Origin: Sinomonas sp. P10A9
GTDB lineage: Bacteria > Actinomycetota > Actinomycetes > Actinomycetales > Micrococcaceae
Reading direction: 5' to 3'
Assembly: GCF_041022165.1 (NCBI RefSeq)
Contig: NZ_CP163302.1
Location: 2,232,001 to 2,296,000, forward strand
DNA length: 64,000 nt
Part shown: positions 9,368 to 19,213 of the stretch, in pieces
How positions within the stretch are numbered: the first letter of the stretch is position 1
Layout: each line of letters opens with the position of its first letter
Made by a program: the position numbers and the translations under genes
The notes under the pieces: generated by a model
What the model was told of the DNA's origin: nothing
Database searches by the model: none
The model's input: the letters and a program-made list of their open reading frames with translations, nothing else

Positions 9368-9613
9368 TCACGTCTGATGCGCCGCGACATACGCGACGAG
9401 GCCGCCGAACGTCGCGACCTGCGGATAGTCCCGCTCGGGGACGTCCACTGCGGTGGCCTTCGAGATCTGCTCGATGAGGCGAAGGAAGTCCAGCGAGTCG
9501 AGGTCGAGGTCCTGGCGTAGGCGGTCGGCGTCGTCGATCTCGTCCGGCTCGAGCTCGGGGGCGATCTCGCGCAGCGCGGCGACGACCGCAGAGCGCGGGT
9601 CCAAGGGTGTCAT
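9368..9613 (-). CDS. Acyl carrier protein
   Basis: An 81-residue acidic ACP. The phosphopantetheine attachment serine is Ser40 in RQDLDLDSLDFLRLIEQI, the normal DSL motif followed by helix II. It is the last gene of a five-gene minus-strand operon and its ATG overlaps the E2 stop by 4 bases (ATGA). It is not next to fatty-acid-synthase genes, so it is unlikely to be the housekeeping AcpP. Its coupling to an acyl-CoA synthetase and a 2-oxoacid dehydrogenase suggests that it carries an acyl group made by that complex, but this is inference. Confidence 0.85.
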   Translation of the reverse strand: MTPLDPRSAVVAALREIAPELEPDEIDDADRLRQDLDLDSLDFLRLIEQISKATAVDVPERDYPQVATFGGLVAYVAAHQT

Positions 9614-10944
9614 AGCTCCTCCGGGGTGAGCAGGAGTTCCTGGATACGGGTCAGGTAGCGTCCGCCGCCGAGCCCGTCACTCACGCGATGGTCGGCGGAG
9701 AGGGTCGCGGTGACGGTGGGGCGCACGCCGATCATCCCGTTCTCGGCCCACGGACGCTCGACGACACGTCCGAAGCCGACCATGGCGACCTGCGGCGGGA
9801 CGATGACCCCGAAGACGGATTCGACGCCGAGGTCCCCAAGACTCGTGACCGTGATGGTTGCGTCCGCCATCTCTGCTCGGAGCAGATGGCCGGCCCGCGC
9901 CCGTGCCACGAGGTCGCGCAGCGCCTCCATGAGCTCGTCGACAGACAGCATGTTGGCATCATGCAGGGCGGGGGCCACGAGCCCGCCTCCGCGCAGGGCC
10001 ACGGCGACGCCGAGGTGCACGCTCTGACTCGGAGCAAAGGCCCCGTCAGTCCAGAAGCCGTTCACGCCAGGCACCTCATGGGCTGCCACCGCGGCGGCCT
10101 TGAGCAGGAACGCCGCCGGGACAAGGCGCTCAGCCACGGAGCGGGCGAGGTTCCGCTCCTGCATGACCGCTGCCGGCCGGGCCAAGTCGATCGTCGTGCT
10201 GAGGTAGTAGTGCGGAATCGTCGCCTTGGACTTCGCCATGAGGGTTCCAAGCGCCGCCCGGATCGTCGCGGCCTTGTCCGGTGACGGCTGGGAACCGATG
10301 TGACTCGATGGCACCACCGCCGGCTTGCCGGTCTCTGCGGCCGACGGCGGCACCTCCTCGGTCGCTGAGCGCGGACCGGAGGCCGGCGCGCCAGCTGTTT
10401 CGGCGGCTGCCCTCCGAACGTCGGCTTCGGACACACTGCCCATCTGGCCGGTGCCGACAACGCCTTCCAGATCGATCCCGAGCCGGGCGGCGAGGCGTCG
10501 GGCCAGTGGAGACGACCGCACGCGGTGCGCCCCAGCGACGGCTGGCGGCGCCTCGGCGTGTTCCCGCGGCGCGAGCCTGTTCGCGAACGGCGCTTCCGAG
10601 GACGGCTCTCGCGGCGTCGGCTGTTCTTGCGGCGCCTCGGCTGGCAGCGCTTCGGCGTGTTCCGACGGCGCCTCGGCTGGCCGCGTCGGTCCGACCTCGG
10701 GCTGGTCTGCACCCGTGCCGAGCCGCAGGATAGGCGTGCCCACCGCAACGGTCTCTCCGAGATCCACGAGGTACTCCCCAACCACGCCGTCCTCGAACGA
10801 CTCGACATCCATGACGGTCTTGTCGGTGTCCACGACGGCGATGAGGTCCCCCCGGTGCACGGTGTCCCCGGGGTGGACGAGCCACTCGACAACCTTGCCG
10901 TGCTCCATGTCCGCTCCGAGCGAGGGCATCGTCAGCTCATGCAC
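9610..10944 (-). CDS. Dihydrolipoamide acyltransferase (E2) of a 2-oxoacid dehydrogenase complex
   Basis: A 444-residue E2. The lipoyl domain (1-80) has the lipoylated lysine Lys42 in [13 protein letters not shown]. An Ala/Pro/Glu-rich linker (about 80-165) follows, then the E1/E3-binding domain ([20 protein letters not shown]...[16 protein letters not shown]) and the catalytic acetyltransferase domain ending with the [10 protein letters not shown] active-site motif. The start is GTG at 10944, chosen because it begins the lipoyl strand ([15 protein letters not shown]) and has GAGGTGGTG upstream; it overlaps E1 beta by 8 bases. Complexes of this size in actinobacteria include pyruvate, branched-chain and acetoin dehydrogenases. 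No E3 gene is present nearby, so a shared lipoamide dehydrogenase must be used. Confidence 0.9.
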   Translation of the reverse strand: MHELTMPSLGADMEHGKVVEWLVHPGDTVHRGDLIAVVDTDKTVMDVESFEDGVVGEYLVDLGETVAVGTPILRLGTGADQPEVGPTRPAEAPSEHAEALPAEAPQEQPTPREPSSEAPFANRLAPREHAEAPPAVAGAHRVRSSPLARRLAARLGIDLEGVVGTGQMGSVSEADVRRAAAETAGAPASGPRSATEEVPPSAAETGKPAVVPSSHIGSQPSPDKAATIRAALGTLMAKSKATIPHYYLSTTIDLARPAAVMQERNLARSVAERLVPAAFLLKAAAVAAHEVPGVNGFWTDGAFAPSQSVHLGVAVALRGGGLVAPALHDANMLSVDELMEALRDLVARARAGHLLRAEMADATITVTSLGDLGVESVFGVIVPPQVAMVGFGRVVERPWAENGMIGVRPTVTATLSADHRVSDGLGGGRYLTRIQELLLTPEEL

Positions 10945-11917
10945 GGACCGACACCACCTCGAGCGCCGCAGAGACAACCCGTGCGGCCGAGGGCAGGGCG
11001 GCCTCCTCGAGGTGCTTCGCATAGGGCATAGGCACCTCCGCGCCGCAGACACGGGCCACGGGGGCATCGAGATCGTAGAACGCCGTCTCCGCGATGCGTG
11101 CGCTGATCTCGCCCGCGAGGCTGCCGCTACGCCACGCCTCGTCGACGATGACCGCACGGTGGGTGCGCGCGACGCTCGCGAGGATCGTCTCCTCATCGAG
11201 CGGGCGCAGAACGCGCAGGTCGACGACCTCCGCGCTGACACCCTGGCGGGCGAGCTGTTCCGCGGCGTCGAGCGTGAGCGGGAGCGTGCCCCCGTACGTG
11301 ATGAGGCTGATGTCGGTCCCCGAGCGGCGCACGGCCGCGCGGTCAATCCCGACAGGCCCCGCGGCGTCGTCGAGCTCCCCCTCGGCGCCGTAGAGCGAGC
11401 CGTGCTCGAACAGCAGGACCGGATCGGGGTCCTCGAGGGCAGTCCAGAGCATGCCACGGGCGTCTTCGAGCGTGGCCGGCGCGAGGATCTTCAGGCCCGG
11501 GATGTGGGCATACCACCCCTCGAGGCTGTGTGAGTGCTGGGCCCCAAGCTGCCGGCCCGCGCCTGTGGTCATGCGGATCACGATCGGCACGTTGAACTGG
11601 CCGCCGGACATGTGCAGGAGCGACGCGGCGCTGTTCACAATCTGGTCTAGGGCGAGGAGGCTGAAATTGACCGTCATGATCTCGACGATGGGCCGCATCC
11701 CGCCGAGTGCCGCACCGATTCCGGCGCCCACGAAACCCGACTCGGAGAGCGGCGTGTCCCGGACTCGGGCGGGACCGAACTCCTCGAGCAGGCCGAGGCT
11801 TACGGCGAAGCAGCCGCCGTACGCGCCGACGTCCTCGCCCATCAGGAAGACGCGCTGGTCGCGCTGGAGCGCGTCCCGCAGCGCGGCGCGCATGGCCTCC
11901 CGATACGTGAGCTTCAT
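10937..11917 (-). CDS. 2-oxoacid dehydrogenase E1 beta subunit (pyruvate/acetoin dehydrogenase type)
   Basis: A 326-residue transketolase-like beta subunit. It starts [17 protein letters not shown] and keeps [31 protein letters not shown], the region around [20 protein letters not shown] (active-site histidines) and the C-terminal domain [13 protein letters not shown]. It forms the heterotetrameric ThDP enzyme with the alpha subunit encoded upstream. The stop of E1 alpha and the ATG here overlap as ATGA (11914-11917), which fixes the start. Sequence features do not by themselves separate pyruvate from acetoin as substrate; the adjacent acetate-CoA ligase-like gene fits an acetoin or C2 role. 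Confidence 0.92.
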   Translation of the reverse strand: MKLTYREAMRAALRDALQRDQRVFLMGEDVGAYGGCFAVSLGLLEEFGPARVRDTPLSESGFVGAGIGAALGGMRPIVEIMTVNFSLLALDQIVNSAASLLHMSGGQFNVPIVIRMTTGAGRQLGAQHSHSLEGWYAHIPGLKILAPATLEDARGMLWTALEDPDPVLLFEHGSLYGAEGELDDAAGPVGIDRAAVRRSGTDISLITYGGTLPLTLDAAEQLARQGVSAEVVDLRVLRPLDEETILASVARTHRAVIVDEAWRSGSLAGEISARIAETAFYDLDAPVARVCGAEVPMPYAKHLEEAALPSAARVVSAALEVVSVRA

Positions 11918-12915
11918 GGCGTGCGTCCCTCGCTGTAGACGAAGCGGGTGAGCTCCTCGAGCGGTTCGAGGGTGCCCTGCTCGGCGAACGCGACAGCGTC
12001 GTCGACCTCGTCGTCGACCTCGCTCCCGAGCTGGGCCCAAGTCTCGTCGTCGAGGTGCCCGGCGTCGGCCAGCGCCCCGCGGAGCTGGGGAATGGGGTCG
12101 CGCTTCATCCACGCGGCGACCTCGGCCTTCTCGCGGTACCGCTCCGGATCGAACATCGAGTGCGCGCGGAAGCGGTACGTCCTCAGTTCGAGGAAGTATG
12201 GACCACCGCCACCCCTTACGGCGTCGACCGCGCGGTGAGCTGCATCGGCGACCGCGAGGGCGTCCATGCCGTCGACCTCCCAGGCCGGGACTCCATAGGC
12301 CGCCGCCTTGAGCGCAAGGTCCGTCTGGGACTCCGAGCGCGTCAGCGCCGTCCCCATCGCGTAGAGGTTGTTCTCGCAGCAGAACAGGACGGGGAGACGC
12401 CACAGCGCGGCGAGGTTCATGCTCTCGTGGAATTCGCCCTCCGCCATGGCGCCCTCGCCGAAGAAACACGCGGTCACTCGATCGCGGCCCTGCATCGCAT
12501 CGGCGAGGGCGAGCCCGACGGCGAGCGGGAGCCCGCCGGCCACGATCGCGTTGCCGCCGTAGAAGCGCGTCCCAGCATCGAAGAGGTGCATCGAACCCCC
12601 ACGTCCGCGGCTGCAGCCCTCCGCCTTCCCGTACATTTCCGCCATGAGGCGCCGCGCCGAGACGCCCCGCAGCAGCGCGTGGCCATGCTCGCGATACGTT
12701 GCGACCACGGCGTCGTCCGGGCCGAGCGCGTTCATGACGCCAGCCACGACGGCCTCCTCGCCGATCGAAACATGCAGGAAACCGCGGATCTTCTGCTCGG
12801 TGTAGAGGCGCACGCACGTCTCTTCAAGGCGCCGTACGCGCAGCATAGCCCTCAGGAGACCCACGGCTGCCTCGGGGTCGGCCTCGAGGAGATCGAGAGA
12901 AAGCGCGGTGGTCAT
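11914..12915 (-). CDS. 2-oxoacid dehydrogenase E1 alpha subunit (pyruvate/acetoin dehydrogenase type)
   Basis: A 333-residue ThDP-binding subunit. The ThDP motif runs from [20 protein letters not shown] to CCENN, and [20 protein letters not shown] is the conserved loop upstream. It would decarboxylate a 2-oxoacid (or acetoin) and pass the acyl group to lipoyl-E2. The ATG overlaps the stop of the acyl-CoA synthetase gene by 4 bases and the stop overlaps E1 beta by 4 bases, so the whole set is translationally coupled. Length is normal for AcoA/PdhA-type alpha subunits. Confidence 0.92.
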   Translation of the reverse strand: MTTALSLDLLEADPEAAVGLLRAMLRVRRLEETCVRLYTEQKIRGFLHVSIGEEAVVAGVMNALGPDDAVVATYREHGHALLRGVSARRLMAEMYGKAEGCSRGRGGSMHLFDAGTRFYGGNAIVAGGLPLAVGLALADAMQGRDRVTACFFGEGAMAEGEFHESMNLAALWRLPVLFCCENNLYAMGTALTRSESQTDLALKAAAYGVPAWEVDGMDALAVADAAHRAVDAVRGGGGPYFLELRTYRFRAHSMFDPERYREKAEVAAWMKRDPIPQLRGALADAGHLDDETWAQLGSEVDDEVDDAVAFAEQGTLEPLEELTRFVYSEGRTP

Positions 12916-14714
12916 GGCCGGACCTCGAGCGTCGAGAGGTCGCCCTCTGGCAGGCCGAGTTCGCGGGCCTTGAGGAGGCGGCGCAGCACTTTGCCGCTGC
13001 GCGTGTGCGGGAGCGCCGGGACGAACGCGACCTCGCGCGGTGCCACGGCGGCGCCCAGCCGGCGTCGTGCGAATCCGATGATGTCCAGGCGCGTCTCGTC
13101 GGTGGGCTCATGGCTGGCGCGGAGCTCCACGAACGCCTTGACCATCTCTCCGGCCACCGGGTCGGGGACCCCGATGACGCCCGCCTCGGCAACCGCGGGG
13201 TGCTCCATGAGGGCGCTCTCCACCTCGAACGGCCCGATGAGGTGCCCCGAGGACTTGATGACGTCGTCGCCGCGGCCCACGAACCAGAAGTACCCGTCGG
13301 CGTCGCGCGTCGCGAGGTCGCCGCTGAGGTACCACCCGCCCGCGAAGCATCTCTGGTAGCGCTCCTCCTCGTGGAGGTAGCCGCGGAACATCGAGGGCCA
13401 CCCCGGGCGTAGGGCGAGCTCTCCGACGCCCCCGGGCTCCGAGACCGGCACGGCCTGACCGTCGCGGAGCACCGGCCGATCGTCGGCGCCGCGCTCGAGA
13501 ATGGTCGCCTCGACCCCCGGCAGGGGCTTCCCCATCGATCCCGGCCGGATGTCCATGGCTGCGTAGTTGGAGATCATGATGCCGCCGGTCTCCGTCTGCC
13601 ACCAGTTGTCGTGGATCGGCAGGCCCAGGGCCTCCTGCCCCCACAGCACAACCTCAGGATTGAGCGGCTCACCGACGCTCGCCACGAAGCGCAGGGCGCT
13701 CAGGTCGTGTCCGCTCGCGCGCTCGGCGCCGGCCTTCATGTGCATGCGCAGCGCCGTCGGTGCCGTGTACCAGACGTTGACGCGCTGCTCCGCGAGGATC
13801 CTGTACCAGCGGTCCACGTCGAGCTCTTCCTCATCGACGATCGTGGTGACCCCGTGCACCAGCGGGGCGATGATCCCGTACGAGGTGCCGGTGACCCAAC
13901 CGGGGTCCGCGGTGCACCAGTAGACGTCGTCGGGGTGGAGGTCGAGGGCGAAGCGCCCCGTGGCCCAGTGGGCGACGACCGCCTCATGGACGTGCAGCGC
14001 GCCCTTGGGCGTGCCCGTGGTGCCGCTCGTGAAGTGCAGGAGCGCGTAGTCGCTCGGCAGGGTCCGCGCTGCCTCGGCATGCGAGGACGCGGCGCGCATT
14101 AGCTCTGAGAAGTCGAGCGTATCCGGCTCCGGCGCGCCGTCGGCGTCCACGAGGAGGACGTGCCGCAGCTCGGGCAGGTCGCCGCGGAGGGCCGCGACCT
14201 TCTTCCGGTACAGCGAGCGGGTCGTCACGAGGACGCGGCCCCCACCGAGCCCCAGCCGCTGGCGCACGGGGTCGGGACCGAAGGCCGAGAACAGAGGGCA
14301 GAACACGCTTCCCGCCTTGAGGGTTCCGAGGACCGCCGCGTACAGCTCGGGCCGACGCCCGAGGAGCGAGAAGACCCTCTCTCCCGGGCCGACGCCGAGG
14401 CTTCGCAGGAGGTTGGCGAAACGGTTCACCTGGGCGGCAAGATCGGCGTAGGTGAGGGACGTGACGCCCCCGTCCCCGCGCACGAAGCGCAGGGCCTCGT
14501 GGGTTGCGAGCGGGCCGGCCGCGTGGCGGTCCACGGCCTCGTGGGCGATATTGAGCCCACCTCCCGGGAGTCCGGACAGCGCGCTGCGCGCGTCCTCCCA
14601 GCGGAACACCGCGCGCTCTGCGTCGTAGTCCGCGAGATGCGGCTCCACGGCCAGGGCGCCGAGGTCTTTATGGATCACCGGCCATGCCGTGCCCGATCGG
14701 GTTTCTGCGCTCAC
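12912..14714 (-). CDS. acsA: Acetate-CoA ligase-like acyl-CoA synthetase (AcsA type)
   Basis: A 600-residue ANL-superfamily adenylate-forming enzyme: P-loop [20 protein letters not shown]5-type motif [11 protein letters not shown], hinge region [25 protein letters not shown] and the C-terminal catalytic lysine region [13 protein letters not shown], a known acetylation-controlled site in Acs enzymes. The NWWQTETGG motif with Trp favours short acyl chains such as acetate or propionate. It is the first gene of the operon acs-E1 alpha-E1 beta-E2-ACP. Bacillus-type acsA genes lie near acetoin catabolism genes, which fits an acetoin/acetate role here, though substrate is inferred. Confidence 0.88.
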   Translation of the reverse strand: MSAETRSGTAWPVIHKDLGALAVEPHLADYDAERAVFRWEDARSALSGLPGGGLNIAHEAVDRHAAGPLATHEALRFVRGDGGVTSLTYADLAAQVNRFANLLRSLGVGPGERVFSLLGRRPELYAAVLGTLKAGSVFCPLFSAFGPDPVRQRLGLGGGRVLVTTRSLYRKKVAALRGDLPELRHVLLVDADGAPEPDTLDFSELMRAASSHAEAARTLPSDYALLHFTSGTTGTPKGALHVHEAVVAHWATGRFALDLHPDDVYWCTADPGWVTGTSYGIIAPLVHGVTTIVDEEELDVDRWYRILAEQRVNVWYTAPTALRMHMKAGAERASGHDLSALRFVASVGEPLNPEVVLWGQEALGLPIHDNWWQTETGGIMISNYAAMDIRPGSMGKPLPGVEATILERGADDRPVLRDGQAVPVSEPGGVGELALRPGWPSMFRGYLHEEERYQRCFAGGWYLSGDLATRDADGYFWFVGRGDDVIKSSGHLIGPFEVESALMEHPAVAEAGVIGVPDPVAGEMVKAFVELRASHEPTDETRLDIIGFARRRLGAAVAPREVAFVPALPHTRSGKVLRRLLKARELGLPEGDLSTLEVRP

Positions 14715-15072
14715 GCCTCCATCACACGCCGAGCACCCGATGCGGCCCAGTGCCGAAAGTCCCCGACCGCCACGTTCACGCCGTCCACAGGGCGCGCCTC
14801 AGCGAACCAGCCCGCGAACCGATCCGGGTGTCGAGCCGTTCAGAGGACCGACGTGGCCGTGCACCAGATGCACCGCCGGAGGCTGCTTGACTATCAGTAC
14901 GGCAATCGGCTGTGCGTCGACCTCGCCGGCACTTTCAACGCATAGAGAAGCTCAAGGCCGCGCCGGCTCTCCTCGATTCTGTCCATAAGAGCGATCGGGT
15001 TTTACCTGCACAGGCAGGAAAGCGGATCCACCTCGCATCGAATGCGCCCCTCCTTAGTGAACCTCCTCGGCC
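14715..15072. other. Intergenic region with a possible gene remnant
   Basis: 358 bases between the start of acsA and the end of the next minus-strand gene. It should hold the promoter of the acs operon. On the plus strand, 14868-14945 reads MHRRRLLDYQYGNRLCVDLAGTFNA then stop. The part YGNRLCVDLAGTF is reminiscent of the N-terminus of CGNR zinc-finger regulators (a GNxLCLDFxNT-like motif), so this may be a decayed fragment. No other structure is obvious. Confidence 0.3.
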
Positions 15073-16062
15073 TCAGGCCTCCCCGTCAGGGACCAAGAAC
15101 TGCTCGTCCGCGTCGATAGTCATCCGCTCGACCTCGACTCGGTACGCTTCGGCGACTTCGATCGAGTACGTTATGAGTTCGTCGATTCTTGTGTCCGATA
15201 TCCAACCAGGGCTGGTCTTGCCCCTCTGCCCCCTGCCTTCGAGGCCGAAGAGCGCGTTTGCGCGGCTGCGAAACGATTCTGTTGTCAGGGCTGGAATAGC
15301 AAAGCCACTGTTGCTACCTGCATATGAGCTGAATGGGATGCCCACGCGTCCATCCGGGTAGAGTGCGATCACGGCGCGTTGGCCGAATCCGCCGGTTACC
15401 GGCGCGCGGGCGGTTAGCGTTGCATGGCCGTCCCGGTAGTACCAGATCCCGTGGCCGAATGACTGCCATGTCCTGATTATCTGTTCGACCGTCTGTCGTA
15501 GAGGGGAGTTGGTGAATCGGGACCAGAAATCGTCGGCGGCGGCCAGACCTTCGCTACGCTTTGCTGCGCCCACACTCGCGATGAAGGCATTCGGCCGCAC
15601 GACGGCGTCGAAAAGCGGTGCCCAGAGGCTGTCACCGATTCTGACGGCGCGCGCCTCGACCAGCCACACTCTGATGCCCTTATCTTGATCCAATTCGGCC
15701 AAGTCATTGAGGTACTCGGCGATGGCGCGGAACTCGTCACGATGCTCCTCTGCAATGACCACGAGGCCCCGTGCTCGTGGAGGGGCGACCGCGTATGCGA
15801 GCCCGCGGGTCAGATGATCATGGTCTGCGCGGCCATACTGGTTCTCGATCACGAACGAAGTGCCGTCGGCACCTTCAGCGACGATGTCAATTCGACGTCC
15901 GCCGCTCGTCGGAACCTCAGTCTTGCCGATTCCTATAAGATCCACCCCGATCGCTGAGCCGATCTCGTCCAGACGATCGGCCAGCAGCGGCGTGAAGTCA
16001 GAAGCCTCGCCCTTCCAGGCTTCAGTGAGCCGCCCGAACTCCAGTCTCCCCATCGCAGTCAC
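15073..16062 (-). CDS. PD-(D/E)xK nuclease-like protein of unknown role
   Basis: A 329-residue protein whose N-terminal half looks like a PD-(D/E)xK core: RRIDIVAEGADGTSFVIENQYGRADHDHLTRGLAYAV at about residues 56-92 has the Asp, then Glu-Asn-Gln in place of E-x-K, followed by a DHDHL segment. I remember this pattern (ENQ..x..DHDHLG) from the N-termini of DUF4268-type proteins found in defence-rich regions. The C-terminal half (from about 180) contains an aromatic region WQSFGHGIWYYRDG and resembles no family I can name. Start is at an ATG giving MTAMGRLEFGRL; the Met at residue 4 is an alternative. No operon partner is evident. Enzyme activity is not proven. Confidence 0.65.
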   Translation of the reverse strand: MTAMGRLEFGRLTEAWKGEASDFTPLLADRLDEIGSAIGVDLIGIGKTEVPTSGGRRIDIVAEGADGTSFVIENQYGRADHDHLTRGLAYAVAPPRARGLVVIAEEHRDEFRAIAEYLNDLAELDQDKGIRVWLVEARAVRIGDSLWAPLFDAVVRPNAFIASVGAAKRSEGLAAADDFWSRFTNSPLRQTVEQIIRTWQSFGHGIWYYRDGHATLTARAPVTGGFGQRAVIALYPDGRVGIPFSSYAGSNSGFAIPALTTESFRSRANALFGLEGRGQRGKTSPGWISDTRIDELITYSIEVAEAYRVEVERMTIDADEQFLVPDGEA

Positions 16063-16355
16063 ATTCGAATCGTAGCGCGCGGATCACACCCATCAGGCTT
16101 CCGAGCACTTCTCCGCAGGAGAAGCCACAAGCAGGCCCTGACGTCAGGGGTCCAGCTACCTGGCAACTTCACTCAGTTCCGTTGGCTTCGAGCACGCCGT
16201 TTGGCATGAGTGCTGGTCCCACCTGTTTGGGAACTCCCACCTGATGGCTGGGGGGCTCGAAACCGAGCTCGTCCTCGTCTGCAATGCCGCCGAGGGAATC
16301 GTCAGCCGTCGCACACACCCCGCGTCAGAGGACAGACTTTGAGGCTCGTCCGCTC
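16063..16355. other. Intergenic region, nothing recognised
   Basis: 293 bases upstream of the nuclease-like gene and downstream of the zinc-ribbon gene, both on the minus strand. A 97-codon minus-strand reading frame crosses it, but its translation is low-complexity and has no recognisable domain. No hairpin or RNA gene was found. Confidence 0.4.
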
Positions 16356-17339
16356 TCAGATCTCTCTTCGCTCTTGGGTATCGAGCGTTTCGAGCACACG
16401 TTCCGGAGTTTCGATCAGTTCGAGCAGGCCGCTCGTCCAGCGTGCCCAACGCACAGGATTGGCGTCATCGGCGAACGACGCGGCCGACGTGAACCGACGC
16501 CGGAGATTGATTGGGAGCCGATCAGCCAGCGCCTCGGCGAGACCGCGGGCGGCTCGGACCCCTGGCGGGGGCGGGGGCGGGAGGAACCGGCCGAGCCTTC
16601 CAGTCGGAGGGGCCAGCCTCTCCCGCGAGTCCTTCGCCTCATCGAGGGTGGCGACCGCGTATTCGACCCAGGCAGCGTCCCAGGAGTCCGGCAGCGGGAT
16701 CGCGATCTGTTGGACGCCGGCGATCGCGTCCCGCCCCATAGCCAGAGAGAGCCCGCCCGGATCCTCGTGGTAGTTGAGGTAGCGGGCGACGTCTACTTCT
16801 TGGGAGCACACTTCGTCGAGCACCACGTCGCCGACGATGTTGCTCGGGTCGATGAGCCAGCCCTCCCTCACCGCTACTGAGGGCTTCAGGTGGACCCGGT
16901 ACAGATAGAACTGGGCACCATGGTCGCCCTGGTCCCGGATCCGCCTCAGCATGTTGTGGACTGCGGCCTCGTACGTGCCGACGTGGAGGGCCTTCGCCCG
17001 CTGCCTTGCGGCCCAGGAAGCGACCCGATCGGCGCCGCCCATCCGCAAGCGGGTCGCGGGCGTCAGCCAGGCCGCTGGATCGAAGTCCCTCGTCGGCCAG
17101 TCCGGGTGAGTACTGGTGTGATACCAGAAGAATCGAGCGACGTCGTCGGCGAGTGCAGGGTCGCCGGGATCGACTGTCACCCGGGGCGAGTCCTCGTGCT
17201 CGCAGGTCGTGCCGCAGCCGGGGCACGTCTCCACCGCCTGCTCCCACCGGTCGATCCAGCCCAGATCAACGCCCCACCGATGACCGCATGCCCCGCACAG
17301 CATGCACCGATCACGCGAGAAGTCGACCTGTCGTTCCAT
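16356..17339 (-). CDS. Hypothetical protein with an N-terminal zinc ribbon
   Basis: A 327-residue protein I do not recognise. The N-terminus has two CxxC knuckles, CMLCGACGHRW (about 12-22) and CPGCGTTC (about 39-46), which should bind zinc. The middle part contains LYRVHLKPSVAVREGWLIDPSNI and a His/Tyr-rich FFWYHTSTHPDWP. A proline run (FLPPPPPPGVRAARG) separates a C-terminal basic/alpha-helical part. GC and codon use look like the surrounding chromosome. It lies alone between the nuclease-like gene and the pdxS terminator. It may be an effector or RNA/protein-modifying enzyme, but nothing in the sequence decides this. Confidence 0.65.
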   Translation of the reverse strand: MERQVDFSRDRCMLCGACGHRWGVDLGWIDRWEQAVETCPGCGTTCEHEDSPRVTVDPGDPALADDVARFFWYHTSTHPDWPTRDFDPAAWLTPATRLRMGGADRVASWAARQRAKALHVGTYEAAVHNMLRRIRDQGDHGAQFYLYRVHLKPSVAVREGWLIDPSNIVGDVVLDEVCSQEVDVARYLNYHEDPGGLSLAMGRDAIAGVQQIAIPLPDSWDAAWVEYAVATLDEAKDSRERLAPPTGRLGRFLPPPPPPGVRAARGLAEALADRLPINLRRRFTSAASFADDANPVRWARWTSGLLELIETPERVLETLDTQERREI

Positions 17340-17485
17340 AGCCCCATTCTCCCGACATGCAGGTCCGCGTCTGTCTCACGGGCATCCGCCTATCACGCCT
17401 TCCGGACGCGCTGGAGCCAACTGAGCCTCGAGGGGTACCCATCTTGGACCGCGGCATCAGCCCTGACTGCAGGGCCGAAACGGGC

Positions 17486-17521
17486 AGGCCCACGCTGCCA
17501 AACAAATGGCGGCGTGGGCCT
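17486..17521 (-). terminator. Terminator after pdxS
   Basis: Arms AGGCCCACGCTGCCA (17486-17500) and TGGCGGCGTGGGCCT (17507-17521) pair over 15 bases with a single mismatch or wobble, with a 6-base loop AACAAA. It lies 22 bases beyond the pdxS stop. Confidence 0.8.
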
Positions 17522-17543
17522 GAATCACCTTGTTTACCAGCGC

Positions 17544-18452
17544 TTACCAGCCGCGCTCGGCGAGGCGGTGCGGGGCCGGAATGTCGTCCACATTGATGCC
17601 GACCATGGCCTCGCCCAGGCCGCGGGAGACCTTGGCGATCATGTCGGGGTCGTCGAAGAAGGTCGTAGCCTTGACGACGGCCGCTGCGCGCTCGGCGGGG
17701 TTGCCGGACTTGAAGATGCCGGAGCCGACGAACACGCCGTCGGCGCCGAGCTGCATCATCATCGCCGCGTCCGCGGGGGTCGCGATGCCGCCGGCGGTGA
17801 AGAGCACGACGGGGAGCTTGCCGGTCTCGGCGATCTCCTTGACGAGCTCGAACGGGGCCTGGAGCTCCTTGGCCGCCACGTAGAGCTCATCCTCGGCCAT
17901 CGTGGTCAGGCGCTTGATCTCGGCCCGGATCTTGCGCATGTGGGTGGTCGCGTTGGAGACGTCGCCGGTGCCCGCCTCGCCCTTGGAGCGGATCATCGCC
18001 GCGCCCTCGTTGATGCGACGCAGCGCCTCGCCGAGGTTCGTCGCACCGCACACGAACGGCACGGTGAACTTCCACTTGTCGATGTGGTTCTCGTAGTCGG
18101 CCGGGGTCAGGACCTCGGACTCGTCGATGTAGTCCACGCCGAGGGACTGCAGCACCTGGGCCTCGACAAAGTGGCCGATGCGGGCCTTCGCCATGACCGG
18201 GATCGAGACAGCCTCGATGATCGAGTCGATCATGTCCGGATCGGACATGCGGGACACGCCGCCCTGAGCGCGGATGTCAGCAGGGACACGCTCGAGCGCC
18301 ATGACAGCGACGGCACCGGCATCCTCGGCGATCTTCGCCTGCTCGACGTTGACGACGTCCATGATGACGCCGCCCTTGAGCATCTCGGCCATGCCGCGCT
18401 TGACACGGTTGCTGCCAGTCGTGGGAGCCGAGGCGTTTGCTTCAGTAGACAC
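17544..18452 (-). CDS. pdxS: Pyridoxal 5'-phosphate synthase, PdxS subunit
   Basis: PdxS condenses ribose 5-phosphate, glyceraldehyde 3-phosphate and ammonia into PLP. The 302-residue TIM-barrel sequence is strongly conserved: [19 protein letters not shown], the active-site lysine region [32 protein letters not shown] and [16 protein letters not shown]. The start is taken as GTG at 18452 ([10 protein letters not shown]), preceded by a purine-rich AAGAAAGACGAG site; the frame stays open upstream but without PdxS-like sequence. Its glutaminase partner pdxT is about 14.6 kb away. The gene follows pgsA at a gap of about 140 bases and ends at a terminator. Confidence 0.96.
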   Translation of the reverse strand: MSTEANASAPTTGSNRVKRGMAEMLKGGVIMDVVNVEQAKIAEDAGAVAVMALERVPADIRAQGGVSRMSDPDMIDSIIEAVSIPVMAKARIGHFVEAQVLQSLGVDYIDESEVLTPADYENHIDKWKFTVPFVCGATNLGEALRRINEGAAMIRSKGEAGTGDVSNATTHMRKIRAEIKRLTTMAEDELYVAAKELQAPFELVKEIAETGKLPVVLFTAGGIATPADAAMMMQLGADGVFVGSGIFKSGNPAERAAAVVKATTFFDDPDMIAKVSRGLGEAMVGINVDDIPAPHRLAERGW

Positions 18453-18595
18453 GTACTCGTCTTTCTTGTCGCGCGAACAGCTTGAAAAAGCTTGAAAACG
18501 TCTGTGGGGACACCCCAGTCTATCCCCGGCGGGGAGGCCATGTGACTGGTATGACTCCCAACCTCCGGAAGGCCTCTCAGGGCACCTGCACAGGC

Positions 18596-19213
18596 TCAGG
18601 CGGCGCCGGGTGAATCGGCCTGGGACCGCACTGTGAGGACACGCTGGCACACCGTCACGATGCTCGCGGCGGCGAGGAGCGCGAGCGTGGCCGTGAGGAA
18701 GGGCACCGGCAGGCCGAGTCCCACGAGTCCCGTCACGACGAGGGTGGACACGAGCCGCTCAGCCCGTTCGGCGATCCCGACATTTGCCGTGTACCCGAGG
18801 GACTCGGCCTTGGCGCGCGCATACGAGACGATGTTGCCCAGTGCGAGGCAGGCCAGGGCGAGTGAACCCGTGGCGAAGTCATGGCCCGCTCCGAAGTACC
18901 AGAACGCGATCCCCGCGAACACCGCGCCGTCCTGGACCCGGTCGAGCGTCGAGTCGAGGAAACTCCCCCACCGGCCCGCGCGGTCCGCGAGGCGGGCCAT
19001 GATGCCGTCGACCACATCGGAGAACACGAAGAGCGTGATGACGACGACGCCCCAGAACAGCTGCCCCAGAGGGAAGAGGATGAGGGCACCGAGCGAGACG
19101 CCCAGCGTGCCCGCGAGCGTGACGGCGTCGGGCGAGACGTGCAGGCGCAGGAGGAACGCGGCGACGGGTGTGAAGAGCCTTGTGAACGCGTTGCGCGCGT
19201 GCCTATTCAGCAC
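18596..19213 (-). CDS. pgsA: CDP-alcohol phosphatidyltransferase, probable phosphatidylinositol phosphate synthase
   Basis: A 205-residue integral membrane enzyme with the complete family motif D-x2-D-G-x2-A-R-x8-G-x3-D-x3-D, read as [10 protein letters not shown]...[12 protein letters not shown]. Several hydrophobic segments are visible. Its place directly after thrS and the HIT gene matches the mycobacterial pgsA1 locus, whose product makes phosphatidylinositol phosphate from CDP-diacylglycerol and inositol phosphate; function is inferred from that. The start is placed at GTG 19213 ([16 protein letters not shown]), overlapping the HIT gene by 11 bases. In mycobacteria the next genes are patA and pimA; here pdxS follows directly. 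Confidence 0.88.
   Translation of the reverse strand: MLNRHARNAFTRLFTPVAAFLLRLHVSPDAVTLAGTLGVSLGALILFPLGQLFWGVVVITLFVFSDVVDGIMARLADRAGRWGSFLDSTLDRVQDGAVFAGIAFWYFGAGHDFATGSLALACLALGNIVSYARAKAESLGYTANVGIAERAERLVSTLVVTGLVGLGLPVPFLTATLALLAAASIVTVCQRVLTVRSQADSPGAA

Noticed and set aside
16156..16449. 97-codon minus-strand frame overlapping the 3' end of the zinc-ribbon gene
   Set aside because: Low-complexity translation, no domain, overlaps a better gene by almost 100 bases.
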